DNA of 64,000 nt from Bacillus sp. OV322 (GCF_900112495.1 NZ_FOMA01000001.1:372001-436000); one strand, 5' to 3'. Shown: positions 52,361-61,630, counted from the first letter of the stretch. Numbers and translations: made by a program. Notes: generated by a model not told the origin, from the letters alone.

Positions 52361-54715
52361 ATGAGGAATTGGGAAGAAGAAATACAGCAAGAGCAAAAAC
52401 GGGTGAGTGATGTTGTTCACAGAATCAATATCTCGACAGCGGTATTTATGCAGCAGATAGGTGAAGCAGGAACTGATATTTCGGGCTTGAGAAAAACCTT
52501 CTGGGATGATGTCACGGTGAATCTTGATAATCCTGACGATCTTGCAGAAACATACATCAGCATACGTCAGCAAACAGAGCTTTTATCTGAGAGAGAGCGG
52601 CGGCAGGATCATTCAAGAAAACAGCTGAAATTGCTAAAAAAACTAAAATACTCCACTTATTTTGGAAGAATAGATTTTATGGAAGCTGGAGAAACAGAGA
52701 CAGATCAAGTGTATATCGGGATAGGTTCATTTTATGACGATGAGTCAGACTCTTTTCTTGTCCATGATTGGCGTGCACCAATATCCAGCGTGTATTATGA
52801 CTATCTGCTTGGACCTGCTCATTACGACGCTCCTTCAGGGAGGATGGAAGGTACATTAACGCTGAAGAGGCAATATATTATTAAAGAAGGCAAAATCGTC
52901 AGTATGTTCGATGCAGGTATCACGATAGGAGATGAGTTATTAAAAGAGGTTTTGGGCAGCCAGGCTGACAGCCAAATGAAAAGCATCGTTGCCACCATCC
53001 AGAAAGAACAAAACCTGATTATCCGGGATGAAAGAAGCAAGCTGCTTATTGTTCAGGGTTCAGCGGGCAGCGGAAAAACATCATCTGCCCTTCAGCGGAT
53101 TGCCTTTTTGCTATACCGTGACAGAAACAATATGAATGCAGACCAGATTTTGCTTTTTTCCCCTAACGCACTTTTTAACAGCTATGTGTCTAATGTGCTT
53201 CCTGAACTTGGGGAAGAAAATATGCAGCAGACAACCTTCGAGCAGTATTTGCTGCAATTTCTCCAGGAAGATTTAAAGATGGAAAGCCTGTTTTCTCAAA
53301 TGGAATATGTGCTGGCCACATCAGAAGATCCTGAATATCTGTCAAGACTGCAGAATATATCCTTTAAATCTTCTTTAGCGTTCTTAAAAATAATAGAAGA
53401 ATATCTATTATTTCTTAAGAAGGATGGAATGCTTTTTAAGGATATTATATTTAGAGGCAGCGTGCTTATATCTAATGAGGAACTTAAAGAGCTGTTTTAT
53501 AAAGAAGGACAATCAATTCCCATTCCAAACAGGCTGGCATTGCTGTCTGAAAAACTGCTCCGCAAAGTCCGGAAAATGGAGATAAATGAAAGAAAGCAAT
53601 CATGGGTTGAAGAAGAAATGCAGTATTTAGATAAAGAGGATTATTTAAAAAGCTACAGAAAGGCTTTGAAAGTCAAAAATGGCGAGGACAATGATGATTT
53701 TTCAGATAGTAAACGGGAAGAAGCCATTTTATCTTCTTATATTGTGAAGAAAAGCTTCAAGCCTATCTATCGTCAAATCAAAACTCTTGGCTTTCTGGAT
53801 GTTGTCTCTATCTATAAACAGCTATTTCTTGATAAATTGAATTTTGGAGGAAATCCTTCTTTATTTCCTCAGACGTGGAATGAAATTTGTTTAAGTACTG
53901 TAAGGATGCTTGATGGAAATGAATTATATTATGAAGACGCAGCACCATTGTTATTTTTAAAAGAAGGCCTTGAAGAAGGAATGAAAAATACAGGAATCCG
54001 GCATGTGTTTATTGATGAGGCACAGGATTACTCTCCTTTTCAATTCGCATTCATAAAGAAGGTTTTTCCGAATAGTAAAATGACTGTTCTGGGGGACAGC
54101 AGCCAGACTATTTTTGCTCATGGAAATGAATTTGGCATGGATATTCTCTCTGAATTATTTCAGCAGGAAAAAACCAGGAAGATTGAATTAACAAAAAGCT
54201 ACCGGTCCACACGTGAAATTGTTGAATTTACAAAATCCCTGCTTATTGACGGTGAGAACATAACGCCATTTAACCGGCCGGGAGTAAAACCGGAAATTAT
54301 TATATGCCGGCAATCTCAGCTTATAGAAGCGGTAATTAAGGCGGCTGAAAGTCTCCGTGAAAGAGGCCATGAGTCCATAGCTGTCATTTGCAGGACTGAG
54401 GGAGAAAGTATTCAGGCTTATCAGGAATTAAAAGACAGCATCCCTCTAAAGCTTATCAGACAAGGCAGGGGGGAGTTTGAAGAAGGAATCGTTGTCATTC
54501 CTTCTTACCTGGCAAAGGGAATAGAATTTGATGCCGTAATCATTTATAACGGTTCAGAAGCTGTATATAATAGAGAATCCGAACGGAAGCTGTTTTATAC
54601 AGCTTGCACGAGGGCCATGCATGAGCTATATATTGTTTCTCCCGGCACATTGACTTCCTTTGCAGGTGAGGCTTCAAAATCCTTAGCTAACGTATGGTAT
54701 CTTAATGCTGAATAA
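52361..54715 (+). CDS. helD: RNA polymerase recycling motor HelD
   Basis: A 784-residue UvrD/Rep-type superfamily-1 ATPase. The N-terminal antiparallel coiled coil (about 1-110) is the arm that enters the RNA polymerase secondary channel; Walker A GSAGSGKTSSA is near residue 233, the DEAQDYSPFQF Walker B follows near 562, with motif YRSTREIVEFT and a C-terminal FYTACTRAMHELY. HelD removes stalled polymerase from DNA using ATP. ATG 52361 has AGGAGG 6 bases upstream; an earlier start at 52319 has none. Single gene. Confidence 0.93.
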   Translation: MRNWEEEIQQEQKRVSDVVHRINISTAVFMQQIGEAGTDISGLRKTFWDDVTVNLDNPDDLAETYISIRQQTELLSERERRQDHSRKQLKLLKKLKYSTYFGRIDFMEAGETETDQVYIGIGSFYDDESDSFLVHDWRAPISSVYYDYLLGPAHYDAPSGRMEGTLTLKRQYIIKEGKIVSMFDAGITIGDELLKEVLGSQADSQMKSIVATIQKEQNLIIRDERSKLLIVQGSAGSGKTSSALQRIAFLLYRDRNNMNADQILLFSPNALFNSYVSNVLPELGEENMQQTTFEQYLLQFLQEDLKMESLFSQMEYVLATSEDPEYLSRLQNISFKSSLAFLKIIEEYLLFLKKDGMLFKDIIFRGSVLISNEELKELFYKEGQSIPIPNRLALLSEKLLRKVRKMEINERKQSWVEEEMQYLDKEDYLKSYRKALKVKNGEDNDDFSDSKREEAILSSYIVKKSFKPIYRQIKTLGFLDVVSIYKQLFLDKLNFGGNPSLFPQTWNEICLSTVRMLDGNELYYEDAAPLLFLKEGLEEGMKNTGIRHVFIDEAQDYSPFQFAFIKKVFPNSKMTVLGDSSQTIFAHGNEFGMDILSELFQQEKTRKIELTKSYRSTREIVEFTKSLLIDGENITPFNRPGVKPEIIICRQSQLIEAVIKAAESLRERGHESIAVICRTEGESIQAYQELKDSIPLKLIRQGRGEFEEGIVVIPSYLAKGIEFDAVIIYNGSEAVYNRESERKLFYTACTRAMHELYIVSPGTLTSFAGEASKSLANVWYLNAE

Positions 54716-54718
54716 TTC

Positions 54719-54758
54719 AAACGAAAGAGCAATCTTTGAGAGATTGCTCTTTCGTTTT
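54719..54758 (+). terminator. Terminator of helD
   Basis: AAACGAAAGAGCAATCT and AGATTGCTCTTTCGTTT, perfect 17-bp stem with a 5-base loop. Confidence 0.93.
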
Positions 54759-55268
54759 GTATGTATATAGAGAGACTCTCTTACAGCCATTCTCATTTTC
54801 TATTGGCTCTGTTATAGTGTAATGCTGATTTCTCGCATTTTGCTGAGTGAAGATTGCTTTACTCCTGGAGGACTTCTGGTACAGGATAGACCCTGCAGGG
54901 ACCAGGCTGAAGAGGATATGTGAAAAAAAACTATGAACAGAATGATGAAGAAGGAAGGTGTCATGGTTTTTATAGCTGTATTCTTTTTTTGTGTTTTTTG
55001 GCTCTTTTCTTACATTATTGTTTTTTTATGTGTTCTGTGAGGCGATTCCATTGTTAAGTCAGGTTGATTGGAGCGTAAGGTGCGAGACTCCTGCGGGCTC
55101 ACCGCCCGCCCCGCGGAAAGCAAGCATCCTGGAGCGGAAATCAACCACCTTGTTCCATAGCAACAAAGTTTACGAAAAAAAGACTTTTTTTAAAATGAAG
55201 AGTTTGGAAAAACAACCCAGGGGTACTAAGTATATGAATTATAAAAACTAAAGGAGGATTCATAACTT
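54759..55268. other. Intergenic region between helD and the manganese catalase
   Basis: Holds repeat copy 55000-55183 and about 240 bases before it without a clear gene. No promoter for the catalase could be placed with confidence. Confidence 0.5.
55000..55183 (+). repeat. Dispersed repeat, copy with a deletion in the centre
   Basis: GGCTCTTTTCTTACATTATTG at the left end; GTTAAGTCAGGTTGATTGGA, GACTCCTGCGGGCTCACCGC (joining two blocks that are about 45 bases apart in full copies), GAGCGGAAATCAACCACC, and TTACGAAAAAAAGACT at the right. Confidence 0.9.
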
Positions 55269-56117
55269 ATGTTCCGACATCAAAAAGAATTACAATTTGA
55301 AGTGAAAGTAGATCGTCCGGATCCGATGCTTGCCCGTCAGATTCAGGAAGTATTGGGCGGACAATTTGGAGAAATGACAGTCATGATGCAGTACCTCTTT
55401 CAGGGATTTAACTGCAGAGGTGAAGAGAAGTACAAAGATATGCTTATGGATATCGGGACTGAGGAAATTGGCCATGTAGAAATGCTGTGCTCTTTAATCA
55501 GTCAATTGCTTGACGGTGCAACACCAGCAGACCAGGCCGAAGCAGCTAAGGATCCTGCAATTGCAGCGATTATGGGAGGCATTAATCCGCAGCATCTTTT
55601 AGTAAGCGGACTTGGAGGGCTGCCTACCAATTCAAATGGTATTCCCTGGAACGGGGGATATATTGTGGCAAGCGGAAATTTATTAGCTGACATGCGTTCA
55701 AACCTGCATGCGGAAAGCCAGGGCCGCCTTCAAGTTGCCCGATTATATCATATGACCAAAGATGAGGGAGTTCGTGCCACTTTCCGTAAAATGCTTGCCC
55801 GCGACCGTTATCACCAGTATCAATGGATGGCTGCGATAGCTGAACTGGAAGAGAAAAATGGTGTTGTCGTGCCAGCCTCATTCCCGCCGGAAGCGGAAAT
55901 GGAATCACAGCAGGAAGCATATGAATTCTGGAACCTGTCAGAAGGAGAAGAATCCTCTGAGGGCCTTTGGGCTCAGGGAACAGCCCCTGATAAATCCGGT
56001 GATTTTGTTTATGTGGCAAACCCGGTAGCGAAAGGGCAAATTCCTAATCCGGCAATCCCATCTCCTGAACTTCACCATGACCTTGATGATATCAAACAGC
56101 GTGTTTCTAATAAATAA
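55269..56117 (+). CDS. Manganese catalase (YdbD-like)
   Basis: A 282-residue ferritin-like dimanganese catalase. The metal ligands are seen in order: Glu in GGQFGEMTVMMQYLFQ near residue 35, Glu and His in GTEEIGHVEML near 66, Glu in LHAESQGRLQVARL near 147 and His in ARDRYHQYQW near 182. It splits hydrogen peroxide to water and oxygen. AAGGAGG is 11 bases before the ATG. Convergent with a second, distinct manganese catalase across an IS-split terminator. No sporulation promoter was recognised. Confidence 0.92.
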   Translation: MFRHQKELQFEVKVDRPDPMLARQIQEVLGGQFGEMTVMMQYLFQGFNCRGEEKYKDMLMDIGTEEIGHVEMLCSLISQLLDGATPADQAEAAKDPAIAAIMGGINPQHLLVSGLGGLPTNSNGIPWNGGYIVASGNLLADMRSNLHAESQGRLQVARLYHMTKDEGVRATFRKMLARDRYHQYQWMAAIAELEEKNGVVVPASFPPEAEMESQQEAYEFWNLSEGEESSEGLWAQGTAPDKSGDFVYVANPVAKGQIPNPAIPSPELHHDLDDIKQRVSNK

Positions 56118-56130
56118 ATAAATAAATAAA

Positions 56131-56163
56131 GACCCCGGAAAAAGGATGCTAACATTCCTTTTT
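56131..56163. terminator. Left part of an IS-split bidirectional terminator
   Basis: GACCCCGGAAAAAGGA (56131-56146), 9-base loop, then TCCTTTTT (56156-56163). The rest of the right arm, CCGGGGTC, and its T run lie on the far side of the IS at 57613-57625. Joined, the two halves make a perfect 16-bp stem. Confidence 0.9.
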
Positions 56164-56199
56164 TGAAGTGACCCCTAAAAGTTAGACACGGTTATTTCA

Positions 56200-57009
56200 T
56201 TAGGCAGCGAGTGTGAAATGAGTTCGGTATTGTACCGGACTCATTTTTAATTTTGCCTTAATCCGTTTAGTATTATAGTAATTGATATATTGTTGTAATT
56301 CTCTTTTAAAATGATCAACACTCTCAAACTCCTTCAAGTAGAGGAGTTCAGATTTCATAATTCCAAAGAAATTCTCCATGACAGAGTTGTCGTAACAGTT
56401 TCCCTTTCGAGACATACTTTGGACGATCCCTCTTGATTCAAGAGCGTGACGATATTGCTTCATCTGATAATGCCACCCTTGGTCAGAATGCATGAGTAGC
56501 TGATTGTTCTCAGGTAAACGTTCAAATGCCTTCTCCAACATGCCTGAAACAAGTGAATAGGTTGGTCTGGAACCAATCGTATACGTGATAATCTCCCCGT
56601 TAAATAAATCTAAAACGGGTGATAAATAAAGTTTCTGGCCGAATAATTTAAACTCCGTAATGTCAGTTACCCATTTTTCATTTGGCGCGTCTGCCGTGAA
56701 ATGGCGGTCTAAAATATTGGGTGCAATTTTCCCCACTGTGCCTTTGTAAGATTTATATTTTTTCATACGTACTAAGCATTTCAAGCCAAGCTCTTTCATA
56801 ATACGCTGCACTTTTTTATGATTTACCTTTTGTCCACGATCGACCAGCTCATCACGAATACGGCGATACCCATAACGCCCCTCATTTTCTTCATAAATTG
56901 CTTTTACTTCAACTTTTAAATCAGCGTCTGGGTCTGGAAGATTTATACGTCTGACTAAATCATAGTAAGTACTGCGCGGAATGCCCGCGAGTCGTACAAG
57001 TGCTTTCAC
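56200..57009 (-). CDS. IS3-family transposase OrfB (integrase catalytic domain)
   Basis: A 269-residue frame with an HTH_21-like N-terminus (GIPRSTYYDLVRR, GYRRIRDELVDRG) and an rve integrase core. The DDE residues are in WVTDITEF, LMHSDQGWHYQ and NCYDNSVMENFFGIMKSE. It lies in the -1 frame relative to OrfA, so the active enzyme is probably made by programmed frameshifting as OrfAB, usual for IS3 elements; the exact slippery site was not identified. All catalytic residues are intact. Confidence 0.93.
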   Translation of the reverse strand: MKALVRLAGIPRSTYYDLVRRINLPDPDADLKVEVKAIYEENEGRYGYRRIRDELVDRGQKVNHKKVQRIMKELGLKCLVRMKKYKSYKGTVGKIAPNILDRHFTADAPNEKWVTDITEFKLFGQKLYLSPVLDLFNGEIITYTIGSRPTYSLVSGMLEKAFERLPENNQLLMHSDQGWHYQMKQYRHALESRGIVQSMSRKGNCYDNSVMENFFGIMKSELLYLKEFESVDHFKRELQQYINYYNTKRIKAKLKMSPVQYRTHFTLAA

Positions 57010-57035
57010 CGGATATGTATGCCTTAATTCATAGA

Positions 57036-57554
57036 CTACTTGCGCTTTGTCTTGTTTGGTGATTTTTCTTTGTTTTGAACTAAGGCATTCAACTTTTTTA
57101 AATATTCATTTTCCATTTCCAATTGTTTTATACGCGCTTCAAGTGCTTCTTTGGATCCTTCAACTGGTAATTGTTTTGAATGTTGATCAGACTCTTTTTT
57201 CAAGGATGGACGCCCCTTTTTCTTTGATTGAAGGGCATCTATTCCTTGTGTTTCGAACTGTTTTCTCCACACACTAATTGTGGAAGGGGCAAGTATTTTA
57301 AAAATCGCTGCCGTTTCGTTTAAGGATGTACCATTTTCAATCATAAAATTTAGTACATCCAGTTTAAACTGTTGTGTATGCTTTGTATATGACTTTATAA
57401 AAGCGTCTTTGCCATTGTATTCATATTGTTTAATCCATTTAAGAATGGCTTTATGATTAGTTCCTAAAGATTTGGCTATTTCACGTAAACTCTCATTCCC
57501 GTTTGGATAACGATTGACCGCTTGTAATTTATCATTGGCAGTAAATTTAACCAT
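57036..57554 (-). CDS. IS3-family transposase OrfA (helix-turn-helix protein)
   Basis: A 172-residue protein with two helix-turn-helix domains (REIAKSLGTNHKAILKWIKQYE near residue 24 and SLNETAAIFKILAPSTISVWRKQFE near 77), followed by a basic linker (KKKGRPSLKKE) and a leucine-zipper segment (EALEARIKQLEMENEYLKKL). It binds the element ends. The stop is 26 bases before the first ATG of OrfB. Confidence 0.92.
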   Translation of the reverse strand: MVKFTANDKLQAVNRYPNGNESLREIAKSLGTNHKAILKWIKQYEYNGKDAFIKSYTKHTQQFKLDVLNFMIENGTSLNETAAIFKILAPSTISVWRKQFETQGIDALQSKKKGRPSLKKESDQHSKQLPVEGSKEALEARIKQLEMENEYLKKLNALVQNKEKSPNKTKRK

Positions 57555-57612
57555 ATAAAAACTGCACCTCCAACTGTTAGATGGTGTCTAACAATTGGGG
57601 TGCAGTTCATTT

Positions 57613-57625
57613 CCGGGGTCTTTTT
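57613..57625. terminator. Right part of the IS-split bidirectional terminator
   Basis: CCGGGGTC followed by TTTTT. This is the outer half of the right arm of the hairpin whose left part is at 56131-56163; it also lies just past the stop of the minus-strand catalase gene. Confidence 0.88.
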
Positions 57626-57637
57626 ATTGGGAATAAC

Positions 57638-58486
57638 TTATCGGCCCATGTCTGAAATGCCGGGGCTATGCATGTTGGGTCTTTCAGGAAGCTGCGGAAC
57701 CGGGAAGCCATTAGGAGGCTGTACCACGGAAAGCTCTCCGCCATTTCTGCTTGGGGTTTGCCCTGAGAAAATTTCAGCAATCCTTGTTTGATCTAATCTG
57801 AAGTTAAATTGTACATTATGGAAGCCCATATCAACATACTTTTTACACTCAGGATATTTGTTAATATCATAATTAGGCACAGGGAAAAGTTTAGCCCAAT
57901 CGACTCCTAATGTTTCCAATGCTTTAGCAAAAGCATTTTGGTGGGCATTGTCCCTCACTATCAAGAAAGCAACTGTCTCTCTAAGTGTTTTATTTGAGCT
58001 CATTTCATAAATTCTGGATTTTTGTAAAACTCCAGTTGATTCCAGTACCAAATTATCCAGCAAATCAGCAATTAGATTTCCGTGGCTGTAAACATAAGAG
58101 CCCAGCCAAGGATTTCCATTCGCATCTTCTGCTAGAGAACCGCCCATAATATAGTGGTGCGGCAGGGCATGCTTAATAGCTTCATCAAATGGAGCTCCAT
58201 CAATTCCGGAATTCCCGGGAATTTGTGATCCAGAGTCATCGAGTAAGGCATTGATGGTATGCTGTACAAGTTCAACGTGAGCTATCTCTTCAAGGAAAAT
58301 TCCTTTAAGAAGGTCCCGAAATTGCAGTTCTTTACCCCGGAAGTTTGAGCTTTGGAAGAAGAACTGGTTCATAGTCCGCATTTCACCAAACCGGCCGCCT
58401 AATATTTCCTGCAAGACCTTAGCTGCTGCTGGATCTGGTTTATCTGCAACAATAGGATTAATTAATTCCTCTTTGTAGTAATACAT
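57638..58486 (-). CDS. Manganese catalase (second, CotJC/YjqC-like)
   Basis: A 282-residue dimanganese catalase, clearly different from the one at 55.3 kb. Ligand regions: GGRFGEMRTMNQFFFQ near residue 31, LEEIAHVELVQHTINALL near 66, VLESTGVLQKSRIYEM near 145 and VRDNAHQNAFAKAL near 178. The C-terminal tail is rich in Pro and Asn, as in spore-coat members of the family, but no SigE or SigK promoter was recognised. GGAGGG lies 5 bases before the ATG. Convergent with the first catalase. Confidence 0.9.
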   Translation of the reverse strand: MYYYKEELINPIVADKPDPAAAKVLQEILGGRFGEMRTMNQFFFQSSNFRGKELQFRDLLKGIFLEEIAHVELVQHTINALLDDSGSQIPGNSGIDGAPFDEAIKHALPHHYIMGGSLAEDANGNPWLGSYVYSHGNLIADLLDNLVLESTGVLQKSRIYEMSSNKTLRETVAFLIVRDNAHQNAFAKALETLGVDWAKLFPVPNYDINKYPECKKYVDMGFHNVQFNFRLDQTRIAEIFSGQTPSRNGGELSVVQPPNGFPVPQLPERPNMHSPGISDMGR

Positions 58487-58985
58487 TATATCCCTCCAAG
58501 CCAGTATTAAGTTACCCGATTATTATTCCGGGCAGGCGGGGAGGTTATACATATTTCCGTACAGTTGAATAGCGGGCTGGACTTTAAACCAAACCAGTCA
58601 TTCAGCGGACAAATAGCCTGGTATATCGCCGGGGTTTAACTTTTAGAGTTAACTGGAAGTTCTCTTTTTACATAATGGCTGTTTACGAAGCTTGCTATGG
58701 AACAAAGTGGCTTAGCTCCAATCACCCCGGTTTAAAAGCGGGATCGCATCACAGAACATTTTAAACAACAATCTTTAAGAAAACTTAAAAGGGTGAGGAC
58801 TTAATGAATAATTAAATCGCCTGCATTTCATAATAATAAAAATGTTAGGTAAGATCCATTCATTTGGAAATGTGGTTAGCAGTGATTTCCAAGATTATGG
58901 ATTTTAACTGCAAAGGATAAGGTCACAGCTCGTTTGTGAAAGTTAAAATAGAGGGTTTTATTAATGAAGAACAGGGGGGGGTTTC
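58487..58985. other. Intergenic region between divergent catalase and permease genes
   Basis: About 500 bases with a diverged dispersed-repeat copy (58677-58786). Otherwise nothing recognised; promoters were not assigned. Confidence 0.5.
58677..58786 (-). repeat. Dispersed repeat, internally deleted copy
   Basis: GGCTGTTTACGAAGCTTGCTATGGAACAAAG at one end and GCGGGATCGCATCACAGAACATTTT..AACAATCTTTAAGAAAA at the other; the GC-rich centre is missing. Confidence 0.8.
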
Positions 58986-60356
58986 ATGAGTCAATCAGAG
59001 TGTGGAACAGGCGGAAGTAAACCTGACAATTCAAGTAAAGGGCAAATGAAATGGTGGCAGCTGTCTTTAATGGGAATCGGATGTACAATTGGTACCGGTT
59101 ATTTCCTTGGATCAAGCATAGGGATAAAAACAACTGGCCCTTCTATAGTTTTTTCCTTTATCTTAGCTGCGATTGGCACCTACATCGTTTTTAATGTGCT
59201 GGCAAAAATGACTTCCGATGACCCGCATGAAGGATCTTTTTGTTATTATGCGAAAACTGCTTATGGAAATTGGGCAGGCTTTAGCTGCGGATGGAATTAC
59301 TGGAGTTCTAATATCCTCATTATCGGGAGCCAGCTGACTGCGCTTTCTATTCTTTCGAAATTTTGGTTTCACCAGGTTCCTCTTTGGGTTTTCGCCGCTG
59401 GTTATGCAGTGGCATCGATTGGCGTGGTGCTGCTCGGCACAAAAGGATTTGATAAAGTAGAGGGAATTCTTGCCGTCGTAAAAACGGCTGCCATTTTTAT
59501 GTTTATTGTTGTTGCGGCAGCTGCTATATTCGGATGGATTCATGGAGATGGAAGCTCTATACATTTTCCGAAGAAGTCTCACGAAATTTTTCCTGAAGGG
59601 TTTAAAGGATTTTGGGCCTCACTCATTTATGCATTTTATGCATTTGGAGGCATTGAAGTAATCGGCCTGATGGCAATGCAGCTTAAAAAGAAGGAAGAAG
59701 CCCCAAAATCGGGGATTGTCATGCTAATCCTGCTCACCATCATTTATGTCATTTCTTTGGTATTAGCGGTAAGCATGGTTTCATATGAAGGATTCAATGA
59801 CAAGGAAAGTCCGTTTGTTAAAGCGATGGAAAATTTCCACCTTGCCTTTTTTCCTCATGTATTTAATGGAGCTATCATTATTGCAGGTTTTTCAACGATG
59901 ACCGCTTCCCTTTTCGGTGTAACCACTTTGCTGGCTACGATGGCGGAGGATGGGGATGCCCCTTCTTTTTTCAGTAAAAAAATAAAGAAAATGAAGGATC
60001 TGCCCCTGCCATCCTTAGGTCTTGCGGCAATAGGGCTGCTTGCTTCTATTATTACCGCACTTTTATTGCCGGGAAAAATATACGAATATATTACAACGGC
60101 GGCAGGTATTCTGATTCTGTATAATTGGCTGTTCATAATTATATCTTCACTGAAGATCCTGAAAATGAAGGTATTAGCAAAAGTAATGGCTTGCATCGGA
60201 CTGGCACTGATGCTAGCGGCCATCAGCGGGACGGCTCTGGAGAAAGACATCAGGCCGGGCTTGTTTGTGAGCCTTGGTGTAGTCGTGCTGATTGCCTGTG
60301 TAGCGGTTGTGAAAAATAAAATTCAAGGAAAGAAAAAGACTTCGGAAGAATCTTAA
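58986..60356 (+). CDS. APC-family amino acid permease
   Basis: A 456-residue transporter with 12 membrane helices. The first helix carries MGIGCTIGTGYFLGSSIG, the APC unwound-helix motif, and FEGSFCYYAKTAYGNWAGFSCGWNYW-like and YAFYAFGGIEVIGLMAMQ segments are conserved. The hydrophilic N-terminus is about 20 residues. The amino acid carried is not known. GGGGGGGG lies before ATG 58986. Confidence 0.88.
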   Translation: MSQSECGTGGSKPDNSSKGQMKWWQLSLMGIGCTIGTGYFLGSSIGIKTTGPSIVFSFILAAIGTYIVFNVLAKMTSDDPHEGSFCYYAKTAYGNWAGFSCGWNYWSSNILIIGSQLTALSILSKFWFHQVPLWVFAAGYAVASIGVVLLGTKGFDKVEGILAVVKTAAIFMFIVVAAAAIFGWIHGDGSSIHFPKKSHEIFPEGFKGFWASLIYAFYAFGGIEVIGLMAMQLKKKEEAPKSGIVMLILLTIIYVISLVLAVSMVSYEGFNDKESPFVKAMENFHLAFFPHVFNGAIIIAGFSTMTASLFGVTTLLATMAEDGDAPSFFSKKIKKMKDLPLPSLGLAAIGLLASIITALLLPGKIYEYITTAAGILILYNWLFIIISSLKILKMKVLAKVMACIGLALMLAAISGTALEKDIRPGLFVSLGVVVLIACVAVVKNKIQGKKKTSEES

Positions 60357-60422
60357 ATCCAGGATGAATAAGAAATATTCGATGCAACTGAAGCAGATGC
60401 GGTATGAATCTTTGCAGCAGGG

Positions 60423-60458
60423 GAAAATTCGGACAACCGCTGGATGCTCCGGATTTTT
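60423..60458 (+). terminator. Terminator of the permease gene
   Basis: AAAATTCGG pairs with CCGGATTTTTT (one mismatch) around a loop with inner pairing; six T follow. Confidence 0.65.
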
Positions 60459-60460
60459 TC

Positions 60461-60736
60461 CTATTTGCTTTTTACACCTATTAAGACTAGAGCAACACCC
60501 AAAAATATACAGACGATTTTAACAAGAGAAAGTTTTTCGGATATCCCAATCAGGCCTATCGTTGTCGTGAGTATTAAAACAATTGGCCCGATTAGCGATA
60601 GAGAGCTATTTACCATAAGTGCTTTCTCAATATCATTCAGCTTGTACATAAGGATGGCGGCCGATATTTCAATACTTCCGGAGATGAGCCGTAAAAAAGC
60701 CATAATAAGCACCGTTTTCTCAATTGCTATAAACAT
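60461..60736 (-). CDS. YqhV-family small membrane protein (DUF2619)
   Basis: A 91-residue protein with three membrane helices. The pattern LRLISGSIEISAAILMYKLNDIEKALMVNSSLSLIGP matches the YqhV family, whose role is unknown. ATG 60736 has TTGGGGG 6 bases upstream; ATG 60742 abuts it. Lies between two transporter genes; same strand as the LysE gene upstream of it, 60 bases apart. Confidence 0.83.
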   Translation of the reverse strand: MFIAIEKTVLIMAFLRLISGSIEISAAILMYKLNDIEKALMVNSSLSLIGPIVLILTTTIGLIGISEKLSLVKIVCIFLGVALVLIGVKSK

Positions 60737-60795
60737 TGACATCCCCCAACTTTAGAATGAGCTAATTCTTGTTTTATGATTAATTAATGGATATG

Positions 60796-61428
60796 TCACC
60801 CCGCCAAAGCTGCTATTCCCTGCAAACCAAAGTAAACGCCAAACCCGATCAGCGATATGCCGCTGATAACTGATATGGCTTTAAGGCTTGTGGTATTTAA
60901 AAACTTTCTGAAGCCTGTGGTCAGTGCAGCAACGAAAATATCCCACAAAGTCAAACCTGCAAAAATCATTGAACTATAAATTAATAGTTTGCCGTTTCCA
61001 TTTACTTGTGCTGTTTTGGCCAAAACGGATCCGTAAATTCCTAGCCAAAATAAGATAGATAATGGACTTGTGATAGACATGATAAAACCTGTTAAAAAGC
61101 ATTTAAAAATGGATTCTTTTTTTCTGCTTAGTGAGAGGGTAATGGAGTTAGCCTTAAAAATACTTTCTGTCCCGGTATAGATAAGGATAAATCCTCCAAA
61201 TAGCCACAAGAAAATTTGGACGATGGGTATGGCCAGGAACTGTACCATGCCTAAATACACAAGCAGCATAAAAAAGGCGTCCGCGACCATTGAACCCGCA
61301 CCAACAAACCAGGCATGCCAAAAGCCGTTTTTAATTCCCTTATCAAGGCGTGCTGAATTAACCGGACCAATTGGCGCTGCTAAAGTTAATCCTAAAAGTA
61401 TGTAACTGATTAGTATGCTGATACTCAA
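60796..61428 (-). CDS. LysE/RhtB-family amino acid exporter
   Basis: A 210-residue exporter with about six helices. The family N-terminus SYILLGLTLAAPIGPVNSARLDKGIKNG is decisive, and TSPLSILFWLGIYGSVLA follows the central NP-type region. TTG 61428 fits the usual family start (GGAGGT is 12 bases upstream); ATG 61467 would add 13 residues. The exported compound is not known. Confidence 0.85.
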   Translation of the reverse strand: MSISILISYILLGLTLAAPIGPVNSARLDKGIKNGFWHAWFVGAGSMVADAFFMLLVYLGMVQFLAIPIVQIFLWLFGGFILIYTGTESIFKANSITLSLSRKKESIFKCFLTGFIMSITSPLSILFWLGIYGSVLAKTAQVNGNGKLLIYSSMIFAGLTLWDIFVAALTTGFRKFLNTTSLKAISVISGISLIGFGVYFGLQGIAALAG

Positions 61429-61630
61429 GGGGACTTGAACACCTCCATAAATTAACAACTTGTACATTTTATGACCTGTCTTCCTTTCTAATGCCTGACA
61501 AAGTGAGATGTGTATATTTTTATTGGCCAGAGGCAATCGTCACATTATCCTGATTCATTCATACATTAGACTTAGGTTTTTTAATCGGGTATCCTTAGAA
61601 AAACCCAGGTATATTAGAAGCTGGAGGATG

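Larger units (their letters stand above)
56164..57609 (-). mobile_element. IS3-family (IS150-like) insertion sequence, intact
   Basis: 1446 bp with two transposase frames on the minus strand. Imperfect terminal inverted repeats: TGAAGTGACCCCTAAAAGTT..AGACAC at the left and TGAACTGCACCCCAATTGTT..AGACAC (reverse strand) at the right. Flanking direct repeats TTT (56161-56163 and 57610-57612). Removing the element and one TTT restores a perfect terminator stem, which confirms the boundaries. Confidence 0.95.

Noticed and set aside
54991..55251. 86-codon frame upstream of the manganese catalase
   Set aside because: It lies almost wholly in a copy of the dispersed repeat.
56112..56130. TAAA/AAAT tandem repeat at the end of the first manganese catalase
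   Set aside because: Only about four and a half units; a simple low-complexity run with stop codons, not a functional repeat array.
56169..57604. Shorter IS boundaries with simple TG...CA ends
   Set aside because: They give no matching target repeats; the ends at 56164 and 57609 give a TTT repeat and restore the terminator stem exactly.
61540..61627. Asparagine T-box before asnA
   Set aside because: The space is too short and no T-box sequence or terminator pair is visible.
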